Below are positions 36,266-49,693 of a DNA stretch of 64,000 bases, one piece after another. The stretch is from contig OU612071.1 in the NCBI GenBank assembly GCA_914767715.1, positions 13,995,493-14,059,492 of the forward strand, written 5' to 3'. The notes below the pieces were generated by a model. The model saw nothing but the letters and a program-made list of their open reading frames with translations, had not been told where the DNA came from and did no database searches. The stretch comes from Membranipora membranacea (lineage: Eukaryota > Bryozoa > Gymnolaemata > Cheilostomatida > Membraniporidae). Made by a program: the position numbers and the translations under genes. The stretch's first letter is position 1; every line of letters begins with the position of its first letter.

Positions 36266-38170
36266 ACTTTAACAAAGGGTTCATGCTGAATAGTAGCCGA
36301 GCCTTGATGCTGCATCCTCGTTCTTCTTTATGAAAGCTAATGTTGAATCATCATCATCATCGTAAGGTGTATTTCAGAGTTGGTTTGCACTGCAGGTATT
36401 AGAATTGGGTCCGAACTTTGCATGCTTTGTTAATACGCTCCCACTCAGCTAGTCACATCAGTTGTACAACCAATAGTCTAAATATTTCATGATATAACCA
36501 TCGTTTCGTAAGTACTCGGTTAAAAAAAATAATTATAATGTATATTGGTAACAATTCTGCTAGACCCAAATTCCTAGCATTGACGCGGTTCTTAGCCTGC
36601 AAAAAGAAGTTTTTCAATGACTCAGTGACTTATATGGTTTCCTCGTTACTTCCCCCTACATTACTGAAATTTGATGCAGAAACTATGTTGGCAAAAAATC
36701 CTCTTAGAACCAGATAAACTTTTGATGCAAGCTGACATTCTACATTTATCCTCTATTGAATTGAACTAGGCACAGCAGATAAAGGATTCTTTTGTTTACG
36801 AAAGTTGAAACATTGATAAGTGGTGAATCATATAGAGGCCTCACACTCAACACAATACAATGATACAATATTAATTTCACAATGAAGATTTGATGCGAAA
36901 CTGTTTTCCTGTCTTCTAACATGAGATCAGTTAAAATAATATCAGATCATGAGCATTGAATGCTGACTTATATTGTTGTTCCTAATATGAAGATGGATCC
37001 CATAGTTAATTCTGAAAGCAGAATATGAAAAGTACGTAGGTATGATAGAAAACCCAGTAACTTTAGAAAAATCCACATGACAGAAAATATTCGGAATCTA
37101 AAACAGGCTTCTAAATTTTACCTCAGTCATTTCATTTCACATGAATGGGGTTAATGTGATCACAATCACAGTACACCCAACATGTTAGTTTTTAATTCCT
37201 ATAAGATACCTTGTCAAGTCTTATGGGCTTGCCTCTTCTAACTTCAGTATCTTGCCCAGATCATAACCTTACAGCAAATTTACACAGCAAGCAACACTAA
37301 TAGCACTTACGATAGTAACAAGATCTCACAAATCCCTGTCACAGGGAAACAAATTCAAGCAGCACCCAAGCATTGTATCTCATACCATTTTACATTGTAC
37401 AGGGGCACACGCAGCAATTCCATTGCGTTATGTTGTGATATTTCAAAACTTCTAGTGTTTCGTCAGATCAGGGAAACACATTTGTTCTCAGCTGTTAGCG
37501 CTTAATTACGTAATTTTTACACGTTTGTGTACTGTGTCTTGCCAGCGTTTCAAATAGGCCCAAAGTTGACACACTATCAACCAGTTATCACCCCATGGAA
37601 CCTTACTAAATGTGATAGATCAACCATAACCATAAACCCTGCTTGGTGATTTCACCTGGATTTGTTATTGTTATTGAAACATCTTGTGCGAACTACTGTT
37701 TGTTTACCTAAATAGGTGTCTCCTGTGTCCTTGAAATAGTTTCATTTACATTAAATTTAGAATGGATTAGATGCCTAATCCCTCAAGAAACAATAGAGTG
37801 AAGGCTGATTATTATCTATAGGTATTTACACATAAAGGTGTGGGGTGTAATGTAACTTGTATGGTGAGTTCAGTAAATGAGATTATCCTGTTATTGTCAA
37901 CTCTGAGAAATTTCAATGGCTCCTACAGTGAGTGTTCGCTCCTGTAGACTAGCTATATAGTAAATTGTTTGCAATTATGAACTCAAATTTAATTGTTTGA
38001 GTTTGTTATTTCAGACCGTTGTTTCATTGGTCTTAATTTTAAATATGTGTACGGTAAGGTCACGTATTGTAGCCGCATGGTGAATGTCCATGAGTAGTTA
38101 AAACTTAGTCTAGCATACCGCAGTTATAATAAGGGCATTGTTTCCAACTTCTATAGGCAGGCGGCTAATG
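36266..38170. other. AT-rich intergenic DNA, no gene seen
   Basis: I find no exon with supported splice sites, no RNA gene and no terminal repeats in this stretch. Confidence 0.5.
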
Positions 38171-38171
38171 A

Positions 38172-38207
38172 GTGAACCAAGGAGTAAAAGTTTTTTACTC
38201 CTTGAGT
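38172..38207. repeat. Small hairpin
   Basis: The arms AAGGAGTAAAA and TTTTACTCCTT are nearly adjacent. The arm motif is shared with the ends of the inverted-repeat element at 12622-13470. Confidence 0.75.
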
Positions 38208-38320
38208 GAACATACATACTAACTCGGTTGTAACATGCTAGCATCGACTATATATATATTATTTTTATTAACAATATCAGACCTCAGAAGAGACATATAA
38301 CATTGGAGAGCTCAATGTAT

Positions 38321-38410
38321 GATAATTTTATGTAGGTGTAACGAGGCAACAACTGCTTGACCTTCAAGGTCAAGCAGTTGTTGCCTCGTTACACCTACAT
38401 TAAATTATCA
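38321..38410. repeat. Near-perfect 90-bp hairpin
   Basis: GATAATTT...TGTAGGTGTAACGAGGCAAC with TGCTTGACCTT pairs with its inverse, around a one-base centre near 38366. Only one or two mismatches are near the ends. It is a likely palindromic MITE. The low divergence of the arms suggests a recent origin or gene conversion. Confidence 0.9.
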
Positions 38411-38419
38411 TCCAATTAG

Positions 38420-39920
38420 AAACGATCTGACCAATAGTTAACCAATCAGCATTCTTCTTCTCCAACCAGTCGATTCAATGCTTATTATTATGGCAGACAG
38501 AAATGTATCATAATGTTTTGTTTTGAAGAAGTAAGTAGGACAGCTGTGGGCTGTGGTCAGGTCTGTGCAGTGTGGTCGGAGGGCATTAGCACGTAACACA
38601 TAGTGTGCTCATTTCTTGATCATTATATTGCCTGGGCGGCTAGATATTGTGGTTAAATGACAGTGGGCTTGCTTGTGTGATATGGCTAAAATCTGTGTTT
38701 TGTTTCCTAAATTAATCCAGGCCTGTTCACCAACAAGCCACGTGGTTACAATACGCGACCTTACGGTATATTGGTGTACCCAAATCAAGGATGAAGAAAG
38801 TCAGTGCCTAGTGACGTTGGCAATAGTTATTTGCTCAGATTGAAGGCACTTGGTAATTAAAAACAAGAATATTGTCAATTTAATAAATACATTCATAACG
38901 ACTATGCATATTTTAGGGGTTTGCCAAAATTTTCACGCTGAAAATTGGTAGGGTCAAGCCACCAAGTCCTTCCAATAAATTTACTACTGACTCTACCCAA
39001 TGAAGGGAGTTCATTGCTCTAACCCACGTACCAGTTATACCAGCTTGTAGCAAGAGATTCAAAACCATCATAGTCAAAGAGAAGTGGATACTATGGGATA
39101 CTAAGTTGTTGCAGCTCTAATGCTACCATCCTGAGTGAAATGCTGCCGCTCTAGATTATCATCAAATTGACAAGTTTGGTTCAGGAAATGTATACTTCCT
39201 AGTCTTCAGTCCTCTGTCGATAAAGTTCCAACTCAGTGAACATGGTATACGATAGGCCAATTTGAAAATACCATACTGGGCTAAGACCAAAGCTACCAAA
39301 ACCTTGCAGAATCGAAATCAAATTTAATGGACCAGTAATTGTGTGCATTAGTAATAATATCACTTGATGATTTTTGGGTGTTATTAAAATTACAATTGAC
39401 GAAAATGCACTACTGCTGCATGAATTTTTCTCCAATACTTTTGCTAAGTAATAGCTCATTATAGCAGGATTGTTTGTGCATTGCAATTCTATTTCACAAT
39501 CACAATGTTTCCATATGTCGATGTGGCATCGATTTGAGGGTCAAATTGGATACATGGATTTGGCATTGACACTTGATTTTAGTATGGTGTTTCGAATTCA
39601 AAACTGCTGGGCTTCAATCAAAAGACACATCAGTTGATACAAACTAGAATACCCACTGTCTTTTTTTTCTATTCTTCTAAATTTCTTGTGGATTTTGTTA
39701 AGTAGAACAAAATACTTTCTAAACGAATATTAAATTTGTGGGGTTAAATCTGGTTTAAATATTCATAAAAATAAGGAGATGATAACTCCTGCATCTATTG
39801 AACTACAAAATCCATATAAGTCACTGAGGACCATATTCAATAGGAAGGTGCTATATAAAAAAGTTTCTAAAATGTCGTTTAAGCTAATATCTAGTATCTT
39901 GTACTGACAAGTCCTGAAAA
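38420..39920. other. Intergenic DNA, no gene seen
   Basis: The open frames here are short and have no recognised domain or splice context. AT-rich, with no terminal repeats noticed. Confidence 0.45.
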
Positions 39921-39927
39921 AAACTTC

Positions 39928-39996
39928 CCCAACCAGGATCGAACCCAGTTCAAAGTGGTCAGCAGTCCTGATGCCTTGCACTAGGCCACCGAATTT
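39928..39996 (-). ncRNA. tRNA-like (SINE-like) segment
   Basis: The minus strand reads GGTGGCCTAGTGCAAGGC (A-box-like), then ACTGGGTTCGATCCTGG (strong B box) about 40 bp later. The arm pairing is imperfect, so a tRNA-derived SINE head or tRNA pseudogene is likelier than a working tRNA. Confidence 0.45.
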
Positions 39997-40019
39997 ATAT
40001 GCTTGCAAAAATAAATGCA

Positions 40020-42050
40020 AAATTTTTAATAATCTTTTATTCTCCTTGTAGAGTACGAGGCTCTCGATTAGGTCTCTTGTAAATTCCTGTGAAGAGAAAA
40101 TTGTATATTATTATCAAGTAAATATGGTTGTAAAAGTCTGGTGCTTAGTTGTTGTATGAATGTTAGGGTACAATAATTTCTATCTAAGGGACGGGGTGTG
40201 GACTTCTCTATTATGAATGAACTTTGAATGACCTTTACCACTAAAGTCACATATAATGCAAATTATGATGCACTTTGAGACATTCAGAGATCTATGGTAA
40301 GTACAAAGAGATGCTTTAGCAATGTTATTCGAATATGTTGTGATACTTTTTGGTTACTGTTAGTGCTTCATATTGAAAAAAATAAGATTTAATTAAGGGA
40401 AACTCATCTTATGTCTCTGCACAGTGTGTCTTTTTCTTAAGTTTTATCCTGAATTAGCTGGGGCTGGTCGTTAAACATCAATACCTAATATATTCCCAAA
40501 AAGTTCCATTATCTTCACCGAGTTAACAAGTGTAAACTTGCCATACCATGGCTCTCATTGATCATGCGAAAGAGTAATAACAGTAAGGAATGGAAAAGCT
40601 GGTAAAGATGAGTGATTGGTGGAGGAACCAGATATCAGAGAGCAGACGGGAAACTAAGAGGGCTGGGCAGCTGAAGTAAGAAGGTGATAGTAGATTTACC
40701 AGCAGAGAACTAAAAGTAAATATGAGTCTACATAGATCTACATTGACCACTTTATAGATAATTCTTCAGGGCCGTAGTTTAGAAAAAATGCTAGGGGAGG
40801 CAAAAGTCTTGGTCGAGTCCAAGGCATCAAAAGTAACCTCCTCCCTGAGCAATTTGAACATATAATAAGGAAGTCACAGAGGAGCTGATTCTGACATGAT
40901 TTGTTCAATTATAGTGTTTTTAGGCCAATGTATTTAGCTTTCTAGGGGAGGCAGTGCCTCTCTGCCTCCCTGCCTAGAGCTACGGGCCTGTTTTTTACCT
41001 GGATCATGCTCTCTAACACGTGAAGAAACTTCGATAGCTTCAAATTATCCTACTAACATCACCTTAATCCAATTATTACTATGTAAGGTTGCCTTTTTCA
41101 TGCATAGCGCTTCTACACAGATGCGCAATTTGATTCTATGAGGCGAAAAGGAAACAACATTATAACCACGCTTGCACAATCCTTTCAGATCAAGAGTTGG
41201 TCGAATATGCAATGCTGGCTTAATATTGTTTGCGGTAATATAAGATCGGACAATCAATAGCATGTCCCGCTTCATTCACTGTGAAATAGCAAAAAATCTA
41301 ACACAGCTTAGTTTCATCAGTAGTGCTGCAAATCGTTATAAAATACAATTCTTTTCACTTAGACAGGTTGAAAATATTCTAAAATTAAGGCAATTTAATG
41401 TGACAAAGCCGATTCCGCTGTGGCTTTGCTATGCTATGTAAAATATTGACGCTTATATGTTCGAAGCTCTTCCAATCAATAACTATGGGTAGCTTTAAAA
41501 ACCCCTCGGGATCTATCCTCTCACATAAGCTCTTGAAAAAAATTGAACTTAGGATATAACTAAATGTGTTGACAATTATTTCAAAGAACATTACTTAACT
41601 GGAATGATGTAAGGGGCCTTTTTGTTTATGAACATATAGACACAAATGATTATGTTTATCTGTTGCATATTTCAAAATTTGTTTCAGCTAAGGCTAAGGC
41701 TATTTCGTTGTGGAAAAAACTCTCTCATAATCTGGGTGTGTATCATTTAACATGTAGAACATTTCTGAGGCAACAACTCTGTTTATTTGTGTTGTGTACG
41801 TTGCCTTGGGGATCTTTTTTTTTTACACAATTCTATTCATTACTTCACAGTTGAATAGCCCTAATCTCTGTCTCCACAGGATAATGATACATCTATTTAA
41901 GAAAAATTATTTTTGGTTGTGTGATGGCAGGTACTGCAATATCCATCCACACAATTATACAATAAGTGGCTTAATCTAACGCAAGAGTTTTGTTTTGATG
42001 AGATTGATGAGATATGCATCCTCCTGTTCATGTAGTTTGCAATCACAATC
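40020..42050. other. Intergenic DNA, no gene seen
   Basis: No supported exon or repeat structure was found; the many short frames look random. Confidence 0.45.
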
Positions 42051-43066
42051 TCAGTATAGGCCAGAAGCAGCTATAGCATAAGTTGTTATGGCGCGGACAA
42101 TATTTGATGGCAGGATACTGATCACGTTTTATACTTCATTGGTGTGTGTTCTTTAAAATTCACTTGGTGTACCCAGTTGTAGTGGTCATATTTAGAAATT
42201 ATAAGGTCTTTTGTTTTGGCATTATATGTGTGGGGAAATAACTCCTATTCTGTGTAATCTAACTAATCTAATCATCAGGGAATTCCAGGTTGAAATTGCA
42301 TTGTGGGATTTTGTTGGCGTGGCAATTAATTCACGAAGTCAACTTCTAGAGAAGTATGCTCGTATCAGACCAGCACAAATTGAAAAATTTCAATTGAATT
42401 ATGTCAAACTTCTTATGGGACTAGTATGATATTGTATGGTCTTAAGACCACTGTCTTGGGGCAATTGCAAACAACATTTTTGATGTTTCAACTGCCTCTT
42501 ATGTCATTTTTCGGCTTGATATCTTTTGCATAAAACATGAGCAAAGAGTTCAATGAGTGCCTCACTTTTCAGAAAGAAAACCAACTGTCAAGAGTCTGAA
42601 AACTAAGATATGCCAGCTTCGCATACTATCCTAACATGCTAATGTCATAATATGGGGATATGCAGTATCGCTGACTCTCACCATCCACCTCATGCAATGA
42701 TAAAAGGTATACATCTATAGAACCCAGGACTATAGTCTTGACTTGTGCCAACAGCATCAAACTCTGGACTTCCCACTAATCACATATCGATAGTGTGAAT
42801 ATTTGGGATATGCAGTAGTGCTGCGGCTGACCCCTTCAACTGGGTACACACTATTTTCCTACATCAAATTTGTCTCACGCTATCATGTTTTGAGCAGTCT
42901 TACGTCTAGACTGCTTTTTGTCTTGTTCTTGTTGAGATGTAGTGCTGTCGCTGACCACCTTTTAAAATGATGTGATAGAATATCTTGTTAAAATCCTTTT
43001 CCTGCTGACCATATTAATCACTTAACATTTCACTTACCTAACCGATCGTGAAGAAAATTTCAGGTA

Positions 43067-43650
43067 TGCTGCCGCGCTGCCGCTGACATGATTGCTACAA
43101 CCGGGTACACTCTCAGTTTTGGATTCAGCATGTTGTTCTACCCTAGATATACCCTTGTTTAAAACTCGTAACATTTCACTTATTATTAGCGATTTTGAGA
43201 AAAATTGCGATATGCTGCCGCGCTGCCGATCATCCGCTGACATGATTGCTACGACTGGGTACACTAAACCAAGTTTGGTCAATTTTCCTGCATTCCGAGT
43301 GGCTCCCGATCCGCTGGTCACGCCGCGGCGTGAGCATTGGATCGGGACCAACAAGGCATGCAGGCAATTGGATCAAACTAGACTAGACTTGCTCTAGGTT
43401 ACACACTTGTTTCTTTATATTCAGCACGTTGTTACACCCTTGTAACACCTTTTATTTAAACTCTCAATTTTTAGCAGAAATGAGGATGCTGCCCCGCAGC
43501 TGCTGACATGATCGCTACAACTGGGTACACCCTTAATTTTGGATTTAGGACGTTTTTTCACCCTAGAAACACCTTTTATTGAATTCTTAACATTTCACTT
43601 ATTATATGCAATTTTGAGAAATATTGCGGATATGCTGCCGCAAGACAGTA
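43067..43650 (+). repeat. Degenerate tandem repeats of about 145 bp
   Basis: Units begin ATGCTGCCGCGCTGCCG at 43067, 43212, about 43487 and 43632 and contain CTGACATGATTGCTACAAC, GGGTACAC and AACATTTCACTTATTAT. Spacing is 144-145 bp except where an insertion of about 130 bp (43265-43392) enlarges one unit. Less conserved units reach left to about 42840. Confidence 0.8.
43265..43392. mobile_element. Hairpin MITE nested in tandem repeat
   Basis: The outer arms AAACCAAGTTTGGTC / GATCAAACT and inner arms CCGATCCGCTGGTCACGCC / GGCGTGAGCATTGGATCGG pair. The insertion lengthens one 145-bp unit by its own size. A related copy lies at about 53815-53905. Confidence 0.75.
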
Positions 43651-44505
43651 TCATACTAACCTCATAAAGATCTGACATTATACTTATTGAAAATTTTAAA
43701 TTTGTCCTGATCTAACACGAGCAGACTTCTGCAAGTTTACTTGGTAAATAAATTAGCAAGTCAACAAAATCCCCACAAAGCAGTTTCAACCTGGAATTCC
43801 CTGAAGATTCGATTAGTAATATTACACAGAATAGGAGTTATTTGCCCACACATATAATGCCAAAACAAAACACCTTTTAATTTCTAAATATAACCACTAC
43901 AACTGGGTACACCCAGTGCATTTTACAGAAGAAACATCAATGAAGTATAATATGCTATCAGTTTCCTGCCATCAAAAATTGTCCGTGCCATTTTTTTATA
44001 GAGCAGTTACAGCTAGGCTGCTTCTGGCCTAGTATATAAAGTGCAAGAAAGGAAAACATATCACCAGTTTACTTGTTACAGGACTTTTTGGAGGTTATTG
44101 ATCATCTCTTCACTCAACAGATTTGACTTTGGTAAGTTGTATTACATCCTGTTGTTCCAAATATGTCCGACTTGCTCGACTGTAGAAAAATTTATTTTTG
44201 ACAATCAATCATTCACACTCTGTATCGGATTTTACATTGATTATTAATAATCAATTTTATTGCAGTGGGACAAGTCTCACTTTTACCTATGAAGTTGAAT
44301 AAACATCCTTTGTGATTTCTTTTTGTTAATGCACTACTTATGATGCTATTATGATAATGTAAGGTCAGGTCAGTCAATCAAAGAAACTTAGAGCAGAAAA
44401 AATACACGGTCTCAACATAAAGTTATTATCCTGCAGTATCACCCTTTATTGACCCTTTGCCCTATTTATCATTTGACCTAGTATAAAGCTTTTTTTAAAA
44501 CTCAC

Positions 44506-45341
44506 CTCTCTCATTGTAGTAAGCCGATGTATATGATGGACATTTCTCCCTGCACATCTGCAGACACTCCACTTCTGTTCGAGCATTGTAACTTCTTACT
44601 ACATTCCTATCTGTACCAGGAATTCTTGATTGTGTGTGTAGTACTGCCCGCTTACCACAATGTTCTGCTATATCTGAGATGATGTTTGTTACAAATCTTG
44701 ACCATTACCCTTTAGGTTTGAATTCACTTCTCTCTGCTTATGGCAGTGCTTTTGGGTGTGGGATGATTTTATCTGAGAGGATACGTCCCTAACCTGTTTG
44801 CCGCTTGGTGAAGCAATAATCTGAATAAATTTGTTAACATGTAATTGGTCTGCTCAGGCGGGTAGCGTGTTTGACAGAATTGTGATAAATCACCGAAAAT
44901 ACCAAAGATTTGTAGACATAATGCTAGTACTATATTTGTTTGTCAATAAATTAGCGAATGAATAAAAACAGAAGATGAAGTGCTTTAAATATTGGGTCTG
45001 AAATCTTGGCATTTTTTTAATGATTTCGGTAACAATAACTTTCATCAAGTTTTATTTATTCAATTAATTTTGGCAGTAATTCATGCAGGATGTTTACTTC
45101 AAGTCACTTTCCAAACCAGTGAGTTTGATGTCAGAAGCAGGGGGAATGAACATAGTTAAAGATGATGATAACAAATGCAAATACAAATATTATAAAATAC
45201 AAATACGAATATGTATACAAAGACGAATACAAGTACAATACAAATAAAAGCTTACCTAATGTATTATCATTTGCAAAAACTCTTTGTAGAGGTGGAGCAT
45301 CAGTAATATTGCTGTAATCAATTTGATTTTCTAAGGCTCAT
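44506..45341 (-). pseudogene. PAN-like 5' exons, decayed paralog (gene D)
   Basis: Exon 2 is clear: 44673-44506, exactly 168 bp as in genes C and E, with good acceptor and GTGAGT donor. It reads HCGKRAVL, NVVRSYNARTEVECLQMC and YTSAYYNE. An exon-1 remnant ending at a GTAAGC donor (45256) has a hydrophobic stretch (LITAILLMLHL) and a terminal ANDNTLG like the SILG end of the other copies, but these lie in different frames, and the frame from its ATG stops early. No exon 3 was found downstream. It probably belongs to the gene C/E family; loss of function is inferred. Confidence 0.6.
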
Positions 45342-47018
45342 GCCTCCTAGATATCAAGCTGTTGTATGTGACGGTTAAAAAATCATAGTCTTCAACAGCC
45401 AACTCTTCCAGAATATGCCAATTATTATAACTCAGTTCATGAATCTCTTAGTTTAATCGGTAAAACAAATTTTTTATTTGAGATATACTGACTTATGCAC
45501 CTGGAAATTCACATCTATGGTGTGCCTTAGTCTTCTTAAACAATGAATAGGATATGGGATAAAGTAAAGTTATCAGACTAATTTAGTTATGTTGACTCAG
45601 TATAATTAATGTTAACAATTCATGTCGATAGTTGAGGGCTTGATTAAGCATTTAAATTAAGAGTCTCCTCTCTTGGTCTTATATGTTTTAAATGAAGTAG
45701 GTATTGATCTAATTGCACAAGCTATTCTATAGAGATTATATATTCTGACAATCTTTGATCAATAATTTATTATGATTTGTATTGAAATGACAAGTGTGTG
45801 GTGCAATATGGATTAAACCAGTGCCACAATTCAAGACATGAAATTCACAATACTATATAGAACTTTTGATTGTGGTATAAATATATAATGCTAGTAATTT
45901 CCTGTTATGTGTCTTTTCTCTTCAAGCCTCATTGATCATCCTTCAAAGGGTGGCTACAAACACATGCGGTCTGACCTAAACCAGCAATGATGACTAAGAC
46001 ATACATTGTGGTACACTTTGTTGGGGAGTTATCCCACTACATTACATGGGCAGCAAAATTACGGTTACTCACAGGTAATTTTTTATAGTGAATTTATATA
46101 TTTCATGTAGAGAATACCATATGTGTGCTTATAAACATTAAGGGTAATCAAGTGATCCATGATCAAATTGAAAAAAAGCCAATTCTATAAAACAAAGCAG
46201 CGAGTATTCCTTAGTATTATTATCTGGGACAGGCACATTGGAGCAGAATTTTGGCATTAATTTAAATTTTCAACAGAAGTCTCCTAACAATTATGCCCAA
46301 AAAAAAAGAAAACCCATGAATCAATATCAAATAAACTGTAAACAAGGTGATTCTAGACTTATGTGATGTCACATTATCTGTGTTCAAAAAATCATAAATA
46401 CAAAGAAATACTTTGTTGGGACCAGCAACCAACCTGAAACTAACTGTAGATTATGTCAAATCTCACTATCATCTAGCATTTTTACTAGATGTCGATTGGT
46501 GTGTTTTTCAAATGAATTGGAAAGCATTGGTAACAATCAATATTTTTGCATTCGCTTGAATCCGCTTGATTTTGCACACTTCTTTGGCTTATGAGCAGCT
46601 GTCAGGGTGACAAAACAAAAACAAACGGAAATCGTCAAACAATGCGGCAAGATTTCCCCATGGAGTTTTAAATAATTTGTCTCTGGATGGCACATTATGA
46701 ATATTGAACACATTTTTGTGCGTTTGTGAAGTCAGCAAACAACTAATGTGAGCATATCGAAATTTAAGTGCAAAATCACTACCGTAAAGATATCAAATAA
46801 ATTATTAATGTAAAACCGTGCAGAAAGTATTAACGATGCCTTTTTGTTTTTATGCAGCAGCAGATTTCAAAGTAATATATATATATCTCATCCCTACATT
46901 CCATTGGCATGCATTTTATAGCTGAGAATGGACATGGTGAGATACAGACATGCGTTATGATTCAGATGCATAATACCCAACAGCTTGGTGTCTAGGAGAG
47001 ATCAGCCTCAGAACAATC
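45342..47018. other. Region between divergent genes D and E
   Basis: About 1.7 kb of AT-rich DNA between the minus-strand gene D remnant and the plus-strand gene E. It would hold the gene E promoter. I see no further exon and no specific regulatory motif I would defend. Confidence 0.4.
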
Positions 47019-49363
47019 ATGATTAGAGCGATAATGTCGCTTATATTTACAGTAACCCTGTTTCTGCAAAGCATCTTAGGAGCTGAGAGCATATTAGGTG
47101 AGTACATGTAGCAATTATCAGAGTGAAAGAAATGTGTTTGACTTATTTATCAGTGGTGGCCAATTTGGCTTTTTTTCAGCCTTATTGTTCCCTTATGTCT
47201 ATTACATTGCGCATCAATGTTTATTCAAAAAAAAACCATACAACAACACCAAGCAACAAGCTGCCCTGATAATGACAACGTATCGCTCCCTCCCACAAAG
47301 ATACCCAGTGCTCCCTTTTCTTTTTGCTTATTTATGAAAAAAGAAGCATATCCTAGTTGATATTGATCTAAGTAGGACTGCGTGTCAAGAAAATTTAGTC
47401 ATGGTCCCACCAATTGTTTGCATCTCAATTTTGAAAGCACCATAGAAGTGAAATTATTTGTATCATGGGTAAGAAAAGAATTGATTTGAATTTTTTCCTG
47501 ACTTTAAAATCTATAATTTTCATTTCAGAGGTTGAAGAACGTTGTGGAAAGCGGGCAATACTACACGGACAACTTAAAATTCCTGTTTCAGATGCAAATG
47601 TAATAAGGAGTTACAATACTCGAACAGAAATGGAATGCCTACTGCTGTGCAGCGATAATTTTCCATCATGCATATCAGCATATTACAATGATGAAGGTAT
47701 GTTTCAACAATAAGTATTATCTAAGTACTTGACATTGCAGGTGATACTGTTAATTACTTCAAGTTATGGCGTCATCATCATCAGCATTGCAAAAAAATGT
47801 ATTATTTTGGTTCATTTAGTTTTTATAGTTCATCAAATTCATTTTCTTCAAAAAGGACTTAGATTCAGACTGAATTCTATTAAGCCCTGAATTTGGTCAA
47901 ATTTGATGTGGCTTCATTGTGAAGTGCATCAGACCTACATACATGTCTAATACATGTCTGAACAGATGAAAAAGCTCTAAGTGAACAGAACCTTTTGGGA
48001 ATTGGACAACAGATCTCAATCCATATAAACAAGAAATTGCCAGGTCATCAAGTATGGCTAAATAGGTATGAACACATGATCTATTTACTATGTATTATTT
48101 ATTACACAAGTGCAAATGTGTTTTCCTTTGCAATTTGTGTAAAGTAAGTTGATGCAAATCAATTGTATATTCAAGTAACTGTAAGATTATGAACGGTTAG
48201 CCATATAACATAGATTAAAATTATAATATATCAACAAAAAATTTTTAAATTCAACCATGGCACACAAAGAACAGTGAACAATTTCGTATCAATATATAAC
48301 ATATCAACAATCAATCTTTAAAGCTCCAATCGGGGAGCTTTCAAGGTCCATTGTACCCAGCACCCTCGGGTAGATACCTCTTCTTTCTTTCCATTTTCCT
48401 TTCTCTATATTCAATTATCTACTGGTATTGGACGTGATTTCTTACCGCCCTTTAATGAGAATGAAGGCTTGTTTTGTGTTACATAGGTACTTGTATGGAG
48501 ATATCAGGATTGAATGTATCTACATATCAAAGTGATGACTCTGCAGCAATGGGAACCCTTATGGAGCTGTCTCATATTCTAGATGTAAGTCTAACAATAA
48601 AAAGCTGCAGCAATATACAGCTGTGAAGTATATTTGTTCCGTTCAGACATTACTTTAACCGAATGCAGTCTAAAAGTTTGAAAATATATTATAGCTTGTC
48701 GTATAGAGCCATTAAATGTTCGTAAAAAGGAAGATTATTTTAGGAGGCAAATCACACCATGCACTGAGAAATATTGAGCTTGCATTAGAATTGAAATCAC
48801 ACAGATAAGGAGAAACAGAGCATTTGAAAAATTTTGTGAGGTCAGCTTTTCCGGAGCATGAAGATTATTCAGTCGGTTAATCTTGTTGATTCGTACCATC
48901 ATTGTCTTTATTCATATTATACATTGGACATTGCTTTTCATTGACTCTGCATGATTTCCCTATTGGCAGTTTCATTGCGCAATCAGCAGTGTCAGAATTC
49001 CACATCCACATCCAGGAAAGTCATATTTCAACAAACAACTTTGGAAATTATCGTAGAATGATAGGCTGTGAATATTGTGAACAAGCCTTAAAATCTAGAT
49101 TGCATCAGTGCCTAAACCCTAGACTAGGGCACCTAACATATTGTTGGATAGACAAGATCATTCAATGACCGAAATAGCTTTTAATCTATCTATGTACCAT
49201 CAATAACTGCTTGCTGTCTGTGGTATTTATGAATGACTGTTATGACACGCTGATAATAATTTTGCATTGTAGGATGATGAATGCAGAGACAAAAGCTGTT
49301 CAAAAAATGAAGTTTGCCTGAAGAGCTGTCACTCTGAGGATTTCAGGTCTCCTGTCTGTGTCC
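47019..49363 (+). CDS. Secreted PAN-like protein, 5' half (gene E)
   Basis: Paralog of gene C on the opposite strand. Exons: 47019-47097 (79 bp; signal peptide with core LIFTVTLFLQSILG), 47529-47696 (168 bp; RCGKRAIL, TEMECLLLC), 48487-48584 (98 bp; GTCMEISGLN) and 49273-49363 (91 bp; SKNEVCLKSCHSEDF). Lengths and phases equal gene C, except exon 3 is one codon shorter. The fourth exon ends TGTGTCC|GTCAGT, the same position as the gene C donor. If this weak donor fails, translation ends two codons later at TAG, giving a protein of about 147 residues without the CTHRC1-like domain. I could not find exons 5-7 in 49.4-64 kb. The protein is presumably secreted. Confidence 0.78.
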
Positions 49364-49693
49364 GTCAGTAGGATAATTCAGATATTTTAGCTTAGCTTTG
49401 TGTTCAATTCCCTTGACACATGGCTTTTTGTTTGCCTCTTAGTTAGGAGAGCTCCCAGATGGAAAAAAGCAAATTGACTATCCTTTGTTATTACCCAGCA
49501 AACGCAAAATGTTTTTAAAATGTTTTGTACCTCGTGAAAATGTTGTGATCGGGCAATTGCATTCAAGAGCATACTCCCTGATATTGTTGTATGATATCGG
49601 GTTGACTGGCTGAAACGCAGCTCATTGGAGATATCATATTATTGTGTTTAAAACATCGCCTCAAAATGTTATTCCCATCACCTCACAAAATTA

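Larger units (their letters stand above)
42058..44030. mobile_element. Non-autonomous transposon, 1.97 kb, long TIRs
   Basis: The inverted ends AGGCCAGAAGCAGC (42058) and GCTTCTGGCCT (ending 44030) begin TIRs that stay alignable for about 390 bp (to about 42450 and from about 43640). Inner matches include TGTACCCAGTTGTAGTGGT and GGGAATTCCAGGTTGAAA. A 5-bp direct repeat AGTAT flanks it (42053-42057 and 44031-44035). The middle holds degenerate tandem repeats of about 145 bp (42840-43650) and a nested hairpin. No transposase was seen, so the superfamily is not assigned. Confidence 0.85.

Noticed and set aside
43034-43397. Frames on both strands through the 43-kb repeats
   Set aside because: Explained by the 145-bp tandem repeats and the nested hairpin.
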